A model generated the notes under the pieces. That model was not told the DNA's origin. It saw only the letters and a list, made by a program, of their open reading frames with translations, and made no database searches. DNA of 64,000 bases, taken from NCBI GenBank assembly GCA_039028695.1, contig JBCCHN010000001.1:76500-140499 (forward strand), read 5' to 3'. Made by a program: the position numbers and the translations under genes. Positions 62,174 through 64,000 of this stretch are shown piece by piece. Positions within the stretch are counted from its first letter, which is position 1, and every line of letters begins with the position of its first letter. This DNA is from JANQKX01 sp039028695 (GTDB taxonomy: Bacteria > Pseudomonadota > Alphaproteobacteria > Kiloniellales > Kiloniellaceae).

Positions 62174-63064
62174 GTGCACATGAAAGAAGGTTTTTCCTCG
62201 TTCCTGCAATGTGAATTTCCCACGCTCGAAGAGCAATTGGACGCGGTATTGCCGGAGCTCTCCAATCTCGAAGCTCAGGTTGCGCAATACATGCGGCTGA
62301 ATATCGGTGATTTGAGTTTCGAGACTGGCGCGTCCCTTGCTGAAAAGGTCGGTGTCAGCGAAGTTACTGTCAGCCGCCTGCTGCGCCGTTTGGGCTATGA
62401 GGGCATGCGTGGGCTCAAGCGTGAGCGTCGCAATCAGCTGATCAACAGAGAACTGCTCAAAGAGGTCGCTTCCGGAAACTTGGAGGTACCCAAACCCTAT
62501 TCGGAAGTTCTGGATATGGAGCTTGACGCAATACGTGAGGTTTACCGTCAGTGTGCTTCACCCATCTGGAGCAGATTGGTTCAAGCGATAACCCAATCGG
62601 ACAGGGTCTATGTGACCGGATTTCAGACGGTCAGAGGCGTGGCCGAGGATTGCGCCCGCCGCCTGGCATTGGCGCGCGGTGATGTCAGGTTTCTTGCCGC
62701 CCATGACGGCATGTTAGCAGAATGGCTGGGCCGCTCTCGGAGCCCGAAAAAGGCGTCAAATGAATGCCTCATACTGATTGACGTGGTCGCCTATGCCCGT
62801 GAGGCGCCGGTCTTGGCAAAGTTATGCAACGAGACGGACCGGAAATTGGTGATCGTGACCGACGAGATGTGCCACTGGGCCAAAAACCATACAGATTTGG
62901 TAATCCATGCCAGCACCCGCAGCGGCCTTTTCCTTGAGTCGACGGTCGCCATTACGGCAGCGCTAAATCTGATTGTCGATGCGGTCGCGAAAGAAAGCTC
63001 ATCCGAAGTCACTGAGCGCCTGCAAGAATGGAAAACGGCCGCACGTGCTTTGAATCTGTTTTAA
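62174..63064 (+). CDS. MurR/RpiR-family transcriptional regulator
   Basis: The 296-residue protein starts at GTG 62174 or ATG 62180. It has an N-terminal helix-turn-helix (about 20-100: LAEKVGVSEVTVSRLLRRLG) and an SIS-like domain (about 130-270: RVYVTGFQTVRGVAEDCARR, LILIDVVAYAREAPVLAKLC). It is divergent from potD and likely represses or activates that operon. It is a paralogue of the RpiR protein at 34518-35378, with matching VTGFQT and DE-M/F-C-x-WA motifs, which suggests related effectors. Confidence 0.92.
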   Translation: MHMKEGFSSFLQCEFPTLEEQLDAVLPELSNLEAQVAQYMRLNIGDLSFETGASLAEKVGVSEVTVSRLLRRLGYEGMRGLKRERRNQLINRELLKEVASGNLEVPKPYSEVLDMELDAIREVYRQCASPIWSRLVQAITQSDRVYVTGFQTVRGVAEDCARRLALARGDVRFLAAHDGMLAEWLGRSRSPKKASNECLILIDVVAYAREAPVLAKLCNETDRKLVIVTDEMCHWAKNHTDLVIHASTRSGLFLESTVAITAALNLIVDAVAKESSSEVTERLQEWKTAARALNLF

Positions 63065-63079
63065 ACAGAAGGACAAATC

Positions 63080-63328
63080 TTGTTCTATGGTTTTGAAGAA
63101 CTGATCCTCCCCCAAAGATTGGGTCCGACCTGGTTTTATAAGAGAGGCAGGAAGAGAGCTGCCAAAAAAAGATCCAAGCCAGAGGAAATTATTCTAAAAT
63201 TGCGGCAGGTCGAAGTGCTGACGAGACAGGGCATGTCCCGTCTTGACACAATCCGTCAGATCGAAATCCTCATGAATCGCAGGCTTGGTTTTGGGGCCCC
63301 AAGTGGGGTTGGTCACTCCTGGGTGTAA
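63080..63328 (+). mobile_element. IS3-family OrfA fragment
   Basis: In an 82-codon frame, residues from about 30 (KRSKPEEIILKLRQVEVL, then TRQGMSRLDTIRQIEI) match the N-terminal helix-turn-helix part of IS3-group OrfA transposases (KRxxPEQIxxKLRQAEVLxxQGxSxxExxRQxGV). The rest of OrfA and all of OrfB are missing, and the first 25 residues are unrelated. It is a dead fragment next to the RpiR gene. Confidence 0.6.
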
Positions 63329-63573
63329 CCCAGCCTGACTAACGCGCCAGGTTGGTAGGAAAGTAATAGCCAATAAGTGACATTCGATTCAAAGCGATCC
63401 CAACAAATCTAAACTTAAGGTATCGGGCCAGTCTCTCGGGCTCGTCTCAACATGTGATGCACCAGATATTGATGCCGCCCATGACTGAAAAGCCGCCTAG
63501 CGACAAGCCATGAGTGTTCGAGTTTAGGCCCAATGCTTGGTGAGTCTGAAAGTCCTCGCTCGCGCCTACCGCG
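63329..63573. other. Intergenic region
   Basis: About 245 bp between the IS3 fragment and the ThDP-enzyme gene. No inverted repeat marking an IS end was recognised. Confidence 0.4.
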
Positions 63574-64000
63574 CTACCAATTTGCAACAGCGTGGTCATC
63601 GATTTCAAGAATGGTCGGTCGGTCGGATTCGACAGCCCTTCGTAATTGCTCCTTCATATGGTCGAAGGACTCGACTTTGACAGCCTTACAGCCGAACCCC
63701 CGCGCAATAGTCTGAAAATCGGGCGTATAGATATCCACGCCGATGGTGGGGATATCCCGTTCGACCATGTAGCGCTTGATCTCGCCATAGCCGCTGTTGT
63801 TCCAGAGCACGATGGGCAAGGGAAGCTTCAGCTCTACAGCCGTTGCTAATTCGCCGATGGTAAATTGGATACCGCCATCACCGATCAGCCCAATCACCGG
63901 CTGATCTGGCGCCGCCAGCTTGGCCCCCATGGCGGCAGGAAGAGCATAGCCCAGGGTACCGTATCCGGTACTAGAGTTAAAATAACGCCGGGGCCCAGCC
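63574..64000 (-). CDS. ThDP-dependent enzyme (acetolactate-synthase-like), 3' part
   Basis: The gene runs off the right edge; the C-terminal 141 codons are present. The ThDP-binding motif is clear: GDGG near residue 40 of the fragment, then ATAVELKLPLPIVLWNNSGYG about 30 residues on. The preceding STGYGTLGYALPAAMGAKLA is typical of the third domain of the ilvB/benzoylformate-decarboxylase superfamily. The tail ends in HAVANW. Members include acetolactate synthase, glyoxylate carboligase and 5-guanidino-2-oxopentanoate decarboxylase (AruI); the fragment does not decide between them. Confidence 0.85.
   Translation of the reverse strand, partial: AGPRRYFNSSTGYGTLGYALPAAMGAKLAAPDQPVIGLIGDGGIQFTIGELATAVELKLPLPIVLWNNSGYGEIKRYMVERDIPTIGVDIYTPDFQTIARGFGCKAVKVESFDHMKEQLRRAVESDRPTILEIDDHAVANW

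Noticed and set aside
1..64000. rRNA, tRNA genes and CRISPR arrays
   Set aside because: I looked for tRNA T-arm motifs (GGTTCGAATC type), rRNA-like stretches and regularly spaced repeats and found none; a short hit near 33384 (ggggttcgagt) does not fold as a tRNA.

Overview
The window looks like the chromosome of a free-living, probably marine alphaproteobacterium of Rhodospirillales or Rhodobacterales type. This is an inference from gene content: several TRAP transporters, a DMSP-demethylase-like protein, sitABCD behind a Mur/Fur-type palindrome, a DivK-like receiver, and many uptake and catabolic operons for nitrogenous compounds. No rRNA, tRNA or CRISPR array was seen, and no housekeeping gene allows a firmer placement.

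Layout. (1) 1-3274: the 5' part of an outer-membrane SphA/MetA-type protein with a TTG start, then a NarL-type sensor kinase and response regulator. (2) 3275-10194: a broken amino-acid binding protein, then a tight signalling operon of a LivJ-like binding protein, a hybrid kinase with two receivers, a single-domain receiver and a receiver-adenylate cyclase fusion. (3) 10371-12851: agmatine deiminase and N-carbamoylputrescine amidase, followed by remnants of an isochorismatase-family hydrolase and a class III aminotransferase. (4) 13110-16871: a 23-bp palindrome and a Mn/Zn/Fe ABC importer, sitABCD. (5) 17260-23124: three consecutive SPFH (HflK/HflC-like) genes and a P1B-type metal ATPase. (6) 23623-32709: an SDR lacking its catalytic Tyr, an integrase remnant, a DmdA/GcvT-like protein, an IclR regulator, a TRAP transporter with an attenuator-like hairpin, and a GMC oxidoreductase. 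(7) 33399-40490: an ornithine-cyclodeaminase homologue, an RpiR regulator, a second TRAP transporter, a VanX-type D-Ala-D-Ala dipeptidase and a DadA-type D-amino-acid dehydrogenase. (8) 40847-49061: an LDH/MDH-family dehydrogenase, RidA, a CocE/NonD hydrolase, an exported amidohydrolase and a D-cysteine desulfhydrase/ACC-deaminase homologue. (9) 49440-52770: an AraC, alpha/beta hydrolase, SnoaL-like and SDR group. (10) 53097-63064: a long minus-strand operon of a PotABCD-like importer, a P1 peptidase, an aminotransferase and a two-subunit dimethylformamidase-like enzyme, divergent from a second RpiR regulator. (11) 63080-64000: an IS3 OrfA fragment and the 3' part of a ThDP-dependent enzyme.

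Most of the window consists of uptake-plus-degradation modules for small nitrogen compounds, each with its own regulator. The best candidates for undescribed biology are the SPFH x3 plus P1B-ATPase block, the TRAP-VanX-DadA module (predicted D-Ala-D-Ala scavenging), the dimethylformamidase-like pair inside a polyamine-type transport operon, and the binding-protein/hybrid-kinase/cyclase circuit. Repeated signs of decay (five gene remnants, all between or beside catabolic modules) suggest these blocks turn over quickly.
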